Assembly: GCA_000431835.1 (NCBI GenBank)
Contig: HF987951.1
Span: forward strand, 1-11,675
From: Succinatimonas sp. CAG:777
GTDB lineage: Bacteria > Pseudomonadota > Gammaproteobacteria > Enterobacterales > Succinivibrionaceae
DNA length: 11,675 nucleotides
Direction: 5' to 3'
Shown here: in pieces, positions 1 through 6,810 of the stretch
How positions within the stretch are numbered: the stretch's first letter is position 1
How the letters are laid out: every line of letters starts with the position of its first letter
The notes under the pieces: generated by a model
Told to the model about the DNA's origin: nothing
What the model saw: the letters and a program-made list of their open reading frames with translations, nothing else
The model's database searches: none
Made by a program: the position numbers and the translations under genes

Positions 1-975
1 GATGTAAGTACTGTTACATCCACATTTGAAACACTGTTGCATTTAGGTACACGTTCTTTTGTGGCTGTTATGGACAGAGGCTATTACAGTAAGGAAAACA
101 TGAACATGATCATCAGTTCTGGTTATCACTTCCTTCTGTGTATTCCCCTAGACAAGGTATCTGTCTTCAGTGATGCTATTGATGAAGCCGCTGTTGCTTT
201 CCTGAATGGAGATAAATATATATCTGCCATTGATGAGAATGTCTTTACCAAACAGGGTAGCTACACTTTTAAAATCAACGGCAAAGAAATTCGTAAAAAG
301 CTCTTTGTTCATGTTTTCTACGATCAGGAAAAAGCAGGAGCTTTCACCAAGAAGATCCAGAAACGCCGCAATGAAATCATTCAGATGATAAAAGAAGGTT
401 TGACTCTGGATACTAATAACAAAAGCTTTGCTGATGTATATCTCTGTCAGAATGAAGACGGCAGTATCGGCTTAAATAACCAGGCTTTTCAGGAGGCCAA
501 TAAGCATGCTGGTGTTTTTGTACTTGTATCTGACTGTGTTGCCGATGGTAAACAGGCTTACTACGGTTACAGAGACAGACGTACTGTAGAAGAATGTTTC
601 TCTGATTTAAAGGTAAAGATGTGCTGTGACAGATTCAGAGTTTCATGCGAGGATTCACTGGTTGGTAAATGCTTTGTCGAGTTCATTGCCTTAAGCCTGT
701 ATATGAGAATGGAAATGATTATAAGAAAGGCAATGGATAAGAATAAGGAAGTTCCTCATCATTCTATTAAAACCATAATTGAAGATTTGGAAGGGATAAC
801 TGAGATAGCCTTTGCCGACAGCTTTGTTACCATCAAGCCAATATCAAAAACTCAGAAGAAATGCTTAAAGCTGTTCAATACCAGTGAGCCTGTAAGCAGG
901 TATGTTCAAAACATTGCTGTTCCCAACATGATTAAATACGCCAGAAAGCCTCATGGTGACAAATGGGCTAAATAA
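1..975 (+). CDS. IS1634/IS4-type DDE transposase, 5'-truncated by the window edge
   Basis: This is the C-terminal part of a DDE transposase that cuts and joins the ends of its insertion sequence. The frame is open from base 1, so the TTG at 37 is an internal Leu codon and not a start. Visible motifs are the second-Asp region MDRGYYS (Asp codon 73-75) and a full Y-x2-R-x3-E-x6-K signature, read as YRDRRTVEECFSDLK, with the catalytic Glu at 589-591. These two regions are typical of the IS4 superfamily, and the spacing between them, with a long inserted segment, fits IS1634. The first catalytic Asp and the N-terminal half lie outside the window. About 325 codons are present; family members usually have 500-600. 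The frame is uninterrupted to TAA, so the element may be intact. Family placement is by motif only. Confidence 0.85.
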   Translation, partial: DVSTVTSTFETLLHLGTRSFVAVMDRGYYSKENMNMIISSGYHFLLCIPLDKVSVFSDAIDEAAVAFLNGDKYISAIDENVFTKQGSYTFKINGKEIRKKLFVHVFYDQEKAGAFTKKIQKRRNEIIQMIKEGLTLDTNNKSFADVYLCQNEDGSIGLNNQAFQEANKHAGVFVLVSDCVADGKQAYYGYRDRRTVEECFSDLKVKMCCDRFRVSCEDSLVGKCFVEFIALSLYMRMEMIIRKAMDKNKEVPHHSIKTIIEDLEGITEIAFADSFVTIKPISKTQKKCLKLFNTSEPVSRYVQNIAVPNMIKYARKPHGDKWAK

Positions 976-1059
976 GATTACTCAAAATGAAACTCAGGAT
1001 CCGCAACTAGTAGACAATTTTTGTAAAAGTTGGGTTTGAGAAGAAAAGAATAGTCATAG
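976..1059. other. IS right-hand flank and junction to the tRNA operon
   Basis: These 84 bp lie between the transposase stop and the 3' end of tRNA-Leu and must contain the right end of the IS. A weak AT-rich inverted repeat (CAATTTTT / AAAAGTTG with one wobble pair, 1015-1032) is present. The segment ending in GGGTTTGAG at about 1040 could be the terminal inverted repeat, reading CTCAAACCC inward, but the left end is not in the window, so this cannot be tested here. No convincing terminator for the minus-strand tRNA operon is visible before the IS. Confidence 0.4.
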
Positions 1060-1143
1060 TGGTGCGGGAGAAGGGACTCGAACCCTTACACCGAAGGCGC
1101 CAGAACCTAAATCTGGTGCGTCTACCAATTTCGCCACTCCCGC
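1060..1143 (-). tRNA. tRNA-Leu(UAG)
   Basis: The reverse strand folds as a class II tRNA with a 7-bp acceptor stem GCGGGAG/CTCCCGC, discriminator A and encoded CCA at 1060-1062. The anticodon stem CCAGA/TCTGG encloses loop TTTAGGT, giving anticodon UAG. The long variable arm CGCC-TTC-GGTG and the T arm AAGGG-TTCGAGT-CCCTT are complete. It is the third and last visible gene of a tRNA operon, 18 nt after tRNA-His. Confidence 0.97.
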
Positions 1144-1161
1144 ATATTGAGAGGTTTCAGA

Positions 1162-1238
1162 TGGGGTGGCTAAAGGGGCTCGAACCCTTGACAACCGGAA
1201 TCACAATCCGGGACTCTACCAACTGAGCTATAGCCACC
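1162..1238 (-). tRNA. tRNA-His(GUG)
   Basis: The reverse strand reads GTGGCTATAGCTCAG and onward as a complete cloverleaf. Anticodon stem CCGGA/TCCGG encloses TTGTGAT, giving anticodon GUG. CCA is encoded at 1162-1164 and the discriminator is C73, as is characteristic of bacterial tRNA-His. The base at 1238 supplies the genome-encoded G-1 that pairs with C73 and is an identity element for histidyl-tRNA synthetase. It sits between tRNA-Arg and tRNA-Leu in one transcription unit. Confidence 0.97.
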
Positions 1239-1265
1239 ATCGGAAACATTGTTAAATCAATTCAA

Positions 1266-1342
1266 TGGCGCGTCCTAGAGGAATCGAACCTCTGACCCAC
1301 AGCTTAGAAGGCTGTTGCTCTATCCAACTGAGCTAAGGACGC
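1266..1342 (-). tRNA. tRNA-Arg(UCU)
   Basis: The reverse strand gives acceptor stem GCGTCCT/AGGACGC, discriminator G and encoded CCA (1266-1268). Anticodon stem ACAGC/GCTGT encloses CTTCTAA, giving anticodon UCU, which reads AGA/AGG. It is the first gene of the operon, about 70 nt after the predicted start site. In E. coli the corresponding first gene, argX, has anticodon CCG, so here the position is filled by a different arginine isoacceptor. AGA is frequent in the coding genes of this window, so demand for this tRNA is plausible. Confidence 0.97.
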
Positions 1343-1383
1343 AAGTTGCTGGATAAATAGGTCTTAACCTGTTGTTCCAACCA

Positions 1384-1403
1384 CACTTCAGTGAGGTGAA
1401 GTG
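1384..1403 (-). repeat. Leader hairpin of the tRNA operon
   Basis: Perfect 7-bp inverted repeat CACTTCA / TGAAGTG with a 6-nt loop, between the promoter and tRNA-Arg on the transcribed strand. It lies in the leader of the precursor and could serve as a processing or stability element. It has no T-tract, so it is not an intrinsic terminator. Confidence 0.5.
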
Positions 1404-1417
1404 ATTTAACGGTGCAT

Positions 1418-1446
1418 ATGATACAGGAGGACTCACCTATCGTCAA
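1418..1446 (-). promoter_or_regulatory. Sigma70 promoter of the tRNA operon
   Basis: On the minus strand, TTGACG (1446-1441) and TATCAT (1423-1418) are separated by exactly 17 nt. The bases after the -10 (ATGCACC) have a C-rich end before the expected start near 1410, recalling stable-RNA discriminators. An AT-rich tract upstream (about 1447-1500) could act as an UP element. It points directly at tRNA-Arg(UCU). Confidence 0.8.
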
Positions 1447-1601
1447 CGAATTTTTAACAATTTTCTCGAAATTTTTTACATTTTCCTTTTAAAGATCCGT
1501 GCAATGGCTTATTTATCACTTTTTATTTTCAGACATTTCTCTGCCTTATCTGGGTTCATTTTTACAAAAAAACTTATAGTTAAGTTCACCTATCTTAATT
1601 T

Positions 1602-1610
1602 TGCTAAAAT
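1602..1610 (+). promoter_or_regulatory. Extended -10 promoter before the permease gene
   Basis: TGCTAAAAT forms an extended -10 (TG-C-TAAAAT) in an AT-rich stretch, with no good -35 at 17 nt. The expected start near 1617 would leave a very short leader before the start codon at 1629 or 1641. The same TGNTAAAAT form precedes fabV and the DUF4357 gene. Confidence 0.5.
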
Positions 1611-1628
1611 TAGCTCACTTAATTTTTT

Positions 1629-2585
1629 ATGGTGAATAGAATGATTCTTGGTATTCCTTTATATGAGTTAGCTATTACCATCGGCATGCTTTTATGCTGT
1701 GGCGTGGTAGCTGGTTTTCTGGCAGGTCTTTTAGGTATTGGTGGTGGCATTATCTTCGTACCGTGCTTCTACTTTGTATTTACCCTCTTCTTTAAAGTAG
1801 ATCCTAATATTGCAATCTTAGTAGCAACAGGTACCTCTCTTTTATGTATGATCCCTACTTCTATTTCTGCTGCTCTATCTCAGAATAAGAAAGGAAACAC
1901 GGACCTGGCTGTAATCAAAAGTTGGTCAGTATTTATGTTGATTGGTGTGGTTGTAGGTATCTTAGTATCTAAGTTCTTAGGTGGCGCTTGGTTAACCTTA
2001 CTCTTTGGCGGAGTAATGATTTTAAATTCAATCAATACTCTATTTAGAGCAAAAGTAAAACCTGCTTTTGATTCATTACCTGGTAAAGCAGGTCAATCAG
2101 TTATCGCTTTTTGTATTGCTTGTTTCTCATCAATGCTGGGCATCGGCGGTGGTACTTTAACTGTACCTATTCTAAATGCTTGCTCTGTACCACCTCATAA
2201 AGCTATTGGTACCTCATCTGCTGTATCCTTATTTGTTTGTGTTCCAGGCGCAATTTTAATGTTGCTTACAAATTCCACACCTGATCATGCACCAATTGGT
2301 ACTTTTGGCTTAGTTAACGTACTTGCAGCTATCTGTGTAGTGCCTGTTTCTTACTTCTGTGCACCATTAGGTGTCAATATTGGAAAAAATATCAAGCCAA
2401 CCACATTAAAGAGAATCTTTGCTGTAGCTTTGTTTATAATTAGTGCACGTATGCTGTTCAGTGGCATCAGCTATTATGTTGAGGATAATAGTGCTCAAAC
2501 TACAACTGAAGTTTCTACAGAAGCATCAACAGCTGTAGAACCTACAGAACAGACAGATAACAACAGTGCAGTGGAGAATAACTAA
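1629..2585 (+). CDS. TauE/SafE-type (TSUP) membrane permease
   Basis: Predicted inner-membrane transporter of the TauE/SafE (TSUP) family, whose members move sulfonates, sulfite or small organic acids; the substrate here cannot be read from sequence. The 318-residue protein is almost all hydrophobic segments and shows the family's internal duplication. The first half carries LLGIGGG (34-40) followed by ATGTS (66-70), and the second half carries MLGIGGG (169-175) followed by AIGTSSAV (192-199). The C-terminal tail from about 285 is hydrophilic and rich in Thr, Glu and Asn, which is unusual for the family. The ATG at 1629 has no good ribosome site; the in-frame ATG at 1641 (residue 5), preceded by GGTGA, may be the real start. 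Its TAA overlaps the folD ATG by one base, so the two genes are probably co-transcribed and translationally coupled. Confidence 0.88.
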   Translation: MVNRMILGIPLYELAITIGMLLCCGVVAGFLAGLLGIGGGIIFVPCFYFVFTLFFKVDPNIAILVATGTSLLCMIPTSISAALSQNKKGNTDLAVIKSWSVFMLIGVVVGILVSKFLGGAWLTLLFGGVMILNSINTLFRAKVKPAFDSLPGKAGQSVIAFCIACFSSMLGIGGGTLTVPILNACSVPPHKAIGTSSAVSLFVCVPGAILMLLTNSTPDHAPIGTFGLVNVLAAICVVPVSYFCAPLGVNIGKNIKPTTLKRIFAVALFIISARMLFSGISYYVEDNSAQTTTEVSTEASTAVEPTEQTDNNSAVENN

Positions 2586-3451
2586 TGTCAGCACAGATTA
2601 TTGATGGTAAAGGTATTGCAAAAGAACTAAGAGCAGAGCTTCGTCAAGATGTTGATGCAAGCGTAGATAAAGGCAACAGACAACCTGGTCTTGCAGTAGT
2701 GCTTGTAGGTTCAGATCCTGCTTCACAGGTTTACGTAAGAAATAAGCGTAAGGCATGTGAAGAAGTTGGTATCAAATCTTTTGCCTATGATCTTCCTGAA
2801 ACTACTTCTCAAGAAGAATTAGATAAAATTATCGATGATCTTAACAACAACGATGAAGTTGATGGCATCTTAGTTCAGTTCCCATTACCAAAACACTTAG
2901 ATGAATCAAGCATTGTTGAAAAGATCAGTGCTTCAAAAGATGTAGACGGTTTCCACCCTTACAACGTAGGTAGATTAGTACAGAGAATTCCTTATATCTG
3001 TGCTTGCACACCACACGGTGTTATGACCTTATTACACAAGACCTTAGGTGAAGATCTAAAAGGTTTAAATGCAGTAGTAGTTGGTGCATCAAATATCGTT
3101 GGTCGTCCTATGGCCTTAGAGCTGTTACTAGCTGGTTGTACCACTACAGTAACCCACCGTTTCTCAAAACCAGATGATCAGAAGATGTTAATTAAGAATG
3201 CGGATATTGTGGTTGTAGCTGTCGGCAAACCTAAATTCCTAGATGGTGACCTAATTAAAGATGGCGCCACCGTAATTGATGTAGGTATTAACCGTATGCC
3301 TGATGGAAAGTTATGTGGTGACGTGGACTTTGAAAAGGCTAAGGAACATGCAGCTTTCATCACACCAGTTCCTGGTGGCGTAGGTCCTATGACCATTGCA
3401 ACCTTAATGCAGAACACCATTACAGCTTATAAGAGCCACATTAAAGCTTAA
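2585..3451 (+). CDS. folD: Bifunctional methylenetetrahydrofolate dehydrogenase/cyclohydrolase
   Basis: FolD interconverts 5,10-methylene-, methenyl- and 10-formyl-tetrahydrofolate in the cytoplasm, using NADP, and supplies one-carbon units for purines and formyl-Met-tRNA. The 288-residue length is normal. Catalytic and folate-binding residues are present: Y50 and K54 in YVRNK, Q98 in the stretch DGILVQFPLP, and D121 in KDVDGFHP. The nucleotide-binding loop GASNIVGRP lies at 167-175, and the C-terminal signature PVPGGVGPMT at 261-270. A ribosome site TGGAG (2572-2576) sits 8 nt before ATG, inside the end of the upstream permease gene. A hairpin terminator follows. Nothing suggests damage. Confidence 0.97.
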   Translation: MSAQIIDGKGIAKELRAELRQDVDASVDKGNRQPGLAVVLVGSDPASQVYVRNKRKACEEVGIKSFAYDLPETTSQEELDKIIDDLNNNDEVDGILVQFPLPKHLDESSIVEKISASKDVDGFHPYNVGRLVQRIPYICACTPHGVMTLLHKTLGEDLKGLNAVVVGASNIVGRPMALELLLAGCTTTVTHRFSKPDDQKMLIKNADIVVVAVGKPKFLDGDLIKDGATVIDVGINRMPDGKLCGDVDFEKAKEHAAFITPVPGGVGPMTIATLMQNTITAYKSHIKA

Positions 3452-3500
3452 GAATGAAAAGGCTTTGAGGCACTGTTCTTAATTCCTTATAAGGTATAAA

Positions 3501-3537
3501 AAAATTCCGTTATCAGTTTTTTGATAGCGGAATTTTT
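3501..3537. terminator. Bidirectional intrinsic terminator between folD and fabV
   Basis: Stem AAAATTCCGTTATCA (3501-3515) pairs with TGATAGCGGAATTTT (3522-3536) with a single G-T wobble, around loop GTTTTT. T-rich sequence flanks both sides, so the structure can end folD transcription rightward and fabV transcription leftward. Confidence 0.88.
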
Positions 3538-3559
3538 ATTTACACGATGTAAGTTTGTA

Positions 3560-4762
3560 TTAACCTACAAGGTTATCTAAATTATCAATTGCAACTTCTG
3601 GATTTACATCCTTAGTGTAATCTACGCCAGGAACCTCAAAGCCGAATAGCTGTAAGAACTGCTTCTTGTAATCAGCATAATCAGTTTTCTCAAATAGGTT
3701 CTCAGTTGTAACCTGTGGCCATAACTCTTTGCACTTGTTCTGTACAGAATCACGTAATTCCCATGAATCCATACGTAAACGACCTTCAGCATCAACCTCA
3801 GCCTGATTGCCATATAAGGTTGTAGCAAATAATCTGTAAATGTGCTCTATTACTGACTCGTATATGCCCTGCTCACGCATGATCTTAAAGCACATTGAAA
3901 TGTATAAAGGCATTACAGGAATAGCTGAAGAAGCCTGAGTTACTACACTCTTTAATACAGCAACACGAGCATCACCGTGTAATGAAGCTAAACGCTGTTC
4001 ATTAGCCTTTGCTGCTCTATCAAGATCTTCTTTTGCCTTACCTAATGCACCGTGCCAGTAGATTGGCCAAGTGATCTCAGTACCGATATAGCTGTATGCA
4101 ACAGTCTTGCAACCATCAGCTAGAACATCGGCATTCTTTAGAGCTTCAATCCATAGCTCCCAATCCTGACCACCCATTACCTTAACAGTATTGTCGATCT
4201 CTTCGTGAGTTGCTGGCTCTAATGATGAGGTGATGATTTCGTTCTTGTTAGTATCAATAGCTGTTGAAGTGTAGGTCTGACCAATTGGTTTTAATGATGA
4301 TCTTACAACTTCACCAGTTTCAGGCATCTTTCTTACAGGTGCTGCTAGAGAGTAAACAACTAAGTCAACCTGACCCAAATCACGCTTGATGATCTCAATT
4401 ACCTTATCACGGCACTCATTTGAGAAAGCATCTGCATTAACATTGTGTGCATATAAACCTGCTTCTTTAGCATACTTTGTAAATGCAGCAGTATTGTACC
4501 AACCTGCTGTACCAGGTCTCTTTGCTGTACCTGGTTTTTCAAAGAATACACCAATTGTTGCTGCACCTGAACCGAAAGCTGCGCTAATACGGGAAGCTAA
4601 ACCGTAACCTGTTGAAGCACCAATAACTAGTACTTTCTTAGGACCATTTTCTACCTTTCCCTTTTTCTTAACTAGGTTAATCTGCTCTAAAACGTTAGCA
4701 TCACAGCCTGTAGGATGAGTGGTAACACAAATAAAACCACGTGCCTTAGGTTCAATAATCAT
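3560..4762 (-). CDS. fabV: NADH-dependent enoyl-ACP reductase, FabV type
   Basis: FabV reduces trans-2-enoyl-ACP (or -CoA) to the saturated acyl chain, the last step of each fatty-acid elongation cycle. It is an alternative to FabI, and known FabV enzymes are naturally little affected by triclosan. The 400-residue length is typical. The Rossmann NAD-binding loop GASTGYGLASR lies at 48-58. The active-site pair of this family, Y-x8-K, is Y235 and K244 within the conserved segment ITWPIYWHGALGKAK. Start: ATG at 4762 is preceded by AAAGGAGA (4776-4769) with good spacing. An extended -10 lies at 4810-4815, and a small palindrome at 4779-4791 separates it from the ribosome site. The gene is monocistronic, divergent from dacB, and ends at the shared terminator after folD. 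Confidence 0.97.
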   Translation of the reverse strand: MIIEPKARGFICVTTHPTGCDANVLEQINLVKKKGKVENGPKKVLVIGASTGYGLASRISAAFGSGAATIGVFFEKPGTAKRPGTAGWYNTAAFTKYAKEAGLYAHNVNADAFSNECRDKVIEIIKRDLGQVDLVVYSLAAPVRKMPETGEVVRSSLKPIGQTYTSTAIDTNKNEIITSSLEPATHEEIDNTVKVMGGQDWELWIEALKNADVLADGCKTVAYSYIGTEITWPIYWHGALGKAKEDLDRAAKANEQRLASLHGDARVAVLKSVVTQASSAIPVMPLYISMCFKIMREQGIYESVIEHIYRLFATTLYGNQAEVDAEGRLRMDSWELRDSVQNKCKELWPQVTTENLFEKTDYADYKKQFLQLFGFEVPGVDYTKDVNPEVAIDNLDNLVG

Positions 4763-4778
4763 GAATATTCTCCTTTAA

Positions 4779-4791
4779 ACGCAAAATGCGT
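4779..4791. promoter_or_regulatory. Palindrome in the fabV leader
   Basis: Perfect inverted repeat ACGCA-AAA-TGCGT directly upstream of the fabV ribosome site and downstream of the predicted -10. As DNA it could be an operator placed in the early transcribed region. As RNA it would be a small hairpin next to the Shine-Dalgarno sequence. No regulator is identified. Confidence 0.4.
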
Positions 4792-4809
4792 CATAGATTT
4801 ATTGCGCTG

Positions 4810-4818
4810 ATTTTACCA
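4810..4818 (-). promoter_or_regulatory. Extended -10 promoter of fabV
   Basis: On the minus strand the sequence is TGGTAAAAT: TG, one base, then TAAAAT (4815-4810). No convincing -35 is found 16-18 nt upstream. The start site would be near 4803, giving a leader of about 40 nt that includes the palindrome at 4779-4791. Confidence 0.55.
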
Positions 4819-4857
4819 TATTTTATGGGTTGCTTAGCTTTTTGTTATCAGCATTTG

Positions 4858-4872
4858 TTACGTAAACACGTG
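4858..4872. repeat. Adjacent palindromes TTACGTAA and CACGTG
   Basis: Two perfect short palindromes, TTACGTAA (4858-4865) and CACGTG (4867-4872), stand one base apart in the divergent fabV-dacB region, some 55-70 bp upstream of the predicted fabV start site. Related ACGTG-containing sequence recurs at 4992-5014, suggesting binding sites for one regulator. The role is inferred only from position and repetition. Confidence 0.35.
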
Positions 4873-4991
4873 CTTTTCATTTCTTTTTCTAGGAGAGAAT
4901 GCAAAAACGGCTAATTGATTGGGATTACAGTAGTATTCTCGTTTCAAATAAGAGATTTTTTTTAAATTTTGTTGCTAAATTTGCACATTGT

Positions 4992-5014
4992 CACGTAGCT
5001 GTACACGTTACGTG
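4992..5014. promoter_or_regulatory. Inverted repeat CACGTA-N11-TACGTG before dacB
   Basis: CACGTA (4992-4997) and TACGTG (5009-5014) form a perfect 6-bp inverted repeat with centre spacing of 11 nt. It covers the place where a dacB -35 would be, and no good -35 exists there, so it may bind a regulator of dacB. The core GTACACGT between the arms is itself partly symmetric. Confidence 0.4.
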
Positions 5015-5024
5015 CATATAGTTG

Positions 5025-5030
5025 TATAAT
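5025..5030 (+). promoter_or_regulatory. -10 element of dacB
   Basis: Perfect TATAAT 25 nt before the start codon, with a poor -35 and the inverted repeat 4992-5014 just upstream. The expected start near 5037 leaves a leader of about 18 nt. TATAAT also occurs at 5051-5056 overlapping the ATG, but that copy is too late to drive this start. Confidence 0.5.
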
Positions 5031-5054
5031 TTTACAACTTGAGATTTACCTATA

Positions 5055-6569
5055 ATGCACTATCTAAAAATGAACAAATTTATAAAAAACAATTTCATAA
5101 AATTTCTTGCAATTCCTCTATTTTTATATTCATCAGTATCGCAAGCTATAGTTGCGTCACCTAACCCAATTCCAGGATCAGAAGTAGGCGTTGCTTATCT
5201 AAAGCCAAATGACAACAAAATTTATGGACAGAATGTTGATACCTTCATGCATCCGGCTTCAACTTTAAAAGTTGTATCTGGACTTGCAGCTATTCTGTAC
5301 TTAGGTCACGACTATACTTTTAAAACCACACTTGAGGTTGCAGCTAACAACGCTGATACTCAAGGTAAAGTAGTGACTGATCAGAACGGAACCTTACATG
5401 GTAATGTTTTAATTAAATTTGTAGGTGATCCTAGCTTTACAACAAAGTCTTTTAGAACATTAGTAAATTCTCTTTCTAAAGCAGGCGTTAAGAACGTAGC
5501 TGGTGACATTATCCTTGATGTAAGTCGTTTTGGAGGTCTGTCAAAGGGCACAGGTTGGTCTTGGGATGACGCACCAGTCTGCTTTACTGCTCCAGCAGGC
5601 TCTGCCATTATCAACAGAAACTGTGTGTTTGCTCAGCTTCAGCCTAATGGTGTAGGCAATGTTGCTACTCCAAAACTGTCTGCAGGTAGCCCTATTACCC
5701 TAACCTCTGATGCTGTAGGTGTTGCTCCTTCAAATTATGGTGGCAACTGCGAGCTTGAAGCAGATCTTTATATGAAGAATCAGTACCACATCACAGGTTG
5801 TATTCCTGTACTAGAGAAGAACCAGCCATGGCCTTTATCACTGTCTGTTTCAGATCCTGATCAGTGGGCTGTAGATTGGACTAACATCATTTTCAATGAA
5901 AAGAAGATTTCTTTTAATTCTATTAAACTTGCCCGAGCAACACAGCCAGGTTACACCACTATTGGTGTAATTGAATCAGCTCCATTAGGAGAACTGGCAA
6001 AATACATGTTGCACCGTTCTAACAACCTCTATGCTGATGCTATTGCAAAGACTGTAGCTGCAGAATACTATAAATTACCAGCTACTTACAGCAGAACAAC
6101 TAGGGCAATTCGTGCCGTACTAAAACAGTATGCCAATATTGATTTAGGCAACAGCTATCTTGTAGATGGCAACGGTTTGTCTCCTCATAACCTAGTAACT
6201 CCACATAAAATGTTGGAAATATTAGAGTTCATTAACTTAAATGATGACAAGATTCAGTTCATTAAGTTACTACCAGTTGCAGATGAATCTGGTACTTTAC
6301 ATTGGAGAGCTTCTACAAGAAATCCTCCTTTAGCAAAAAATGTAACAGCTAAGACTGGTACAATACAAAATGTATCTAACCTCATGGGATTTATGCGTAC
6401 TAAATCAGGTGTAAGAGTTCCTTTTGTGTTCTACACCAATGCCCTTTCCTTTGATCAGAGAACAAGAGATCTTGTAAAGTATCACAAGATTGCATCTCCA
6501 CATTTAGGTTATGAAAGATACGTTCTAGAACAGATTTATAACGAAAAAGTTATGGGCGTTGACTTCTAA
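5055..6569 (+). CDS. dacB: D-alanyl-D-alanine carboxypeptidase/endopeptidase (PBP4 type, peptidase S13)
   Basis: DacB is a periplasmic penicillin-binding protein that removes the terminal D-Ala from peptidoglycan stems and cleaves cross-bridges during remodelling. The 504-residue protein has a basic N-terminus, a hydrophobic core and a likely signal-peptidase site after SVSQA (residue 31). The three active-site motifs are in order: S69-T-L-K72 (SxxK), S322-N-N324 (SxN) and K433-T-G435 (KTG). DGNGLS (371-376) matches the conserved loop of the family. The long insert between SxxK and SxN is also typical of PBP4. The start at 5055 has only a weak GAG upstream; ATG at 5070 (residue 6) would also leave a functional signal peptide. 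The gene is monocistronic with its own terminator. Confidence 0.95.
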   Translation: MHYLKMNKFIKNNFIKFLAIPLFLYSSVSQAIVASPNPIPGSEVGVAYLKPNDNKIYGQNVDTFMHPASTLKVVSGLAAILYLGHDYTFKTTLEVAANNADTQGKVVTDQNGTLHGNVLIKFVGDPSFTTKSFRTLVNSLSKAGVKNVAGDIILDVSRFGGLSKGTGWSWDDAPVCFTAPAGSAIINRNCVFAQLQPNGVGNVATPKLSAGSPITLTSDAVGVAPSNYGGNCELEADLYMKNQYHITGCIPVLEKNQPWPLSLSVSDPDQWAVDWTNIIFNEKKISFNSIKLARATQPGYTTIGVIESAPLGELAKYMLHRSNNLYADAIAKTVAAEYYKLPATYSRTTRAIRAVLKQYANIDLGNSYLVDGNGLSPHNLVTPHKMLEILEFINLNDDKIQFIKLLPVADESGTLHWRASTRNPPLAKNVTAKTGTIQNVSNLMGFMRTKSGVRVPFVFYTNALSFDQRTRDLVKYHKIASPHLGYERYVLEQIYNEKVMGVDF

Positions 6570-6595
6570 AGTCATAACGCATTTCCCCCTTCAAG

Positions 6596-6630
6596 AGAAG
6601 CTTTGTCTATGACAAAGCTTCTTTTTTTTT
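6596..6630 (+). terminator. Intrinsic terminator of dacB
   Basis: Perfect 12-bp stem AGAAGCTTTGTC / GACAAAGCTTCT with loop TAT, followed by nine T residues (6622-6630), 27 nt after the dacB stop. Confidence 0.95.
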
Positions 6631-6810
6631 CACTATAGGCATTCAAGAACTAAATTTTTCCATTTCAAACAGTTATCAATTTGTTCCTACTAGGGCTCAA
6701 GCTCAGCATACATTTTGTGTTTTGTTGAATTTTGTATATTATTTTGTGCAAGTAATTCTATAGTTTCACTTCTATGATGATCCTAATAAAGTCTTTCCAT
6801 TGGAGTTATT

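Noticed and set aside
37..39. TTG at 37 as the start of a short transposase.
   Set aside because: The frame is open to base 1 and the protein begins in mid-domain just before the second catalytic Asp, so the start lies outside the window.
1015..1032. AT-rich inverted repeat as the tRNA-operon terminator.
   Set aside because: The stem contains almost no G-C pairs, the loop is only 2 nt, and no T-tract follows on the minus strand.
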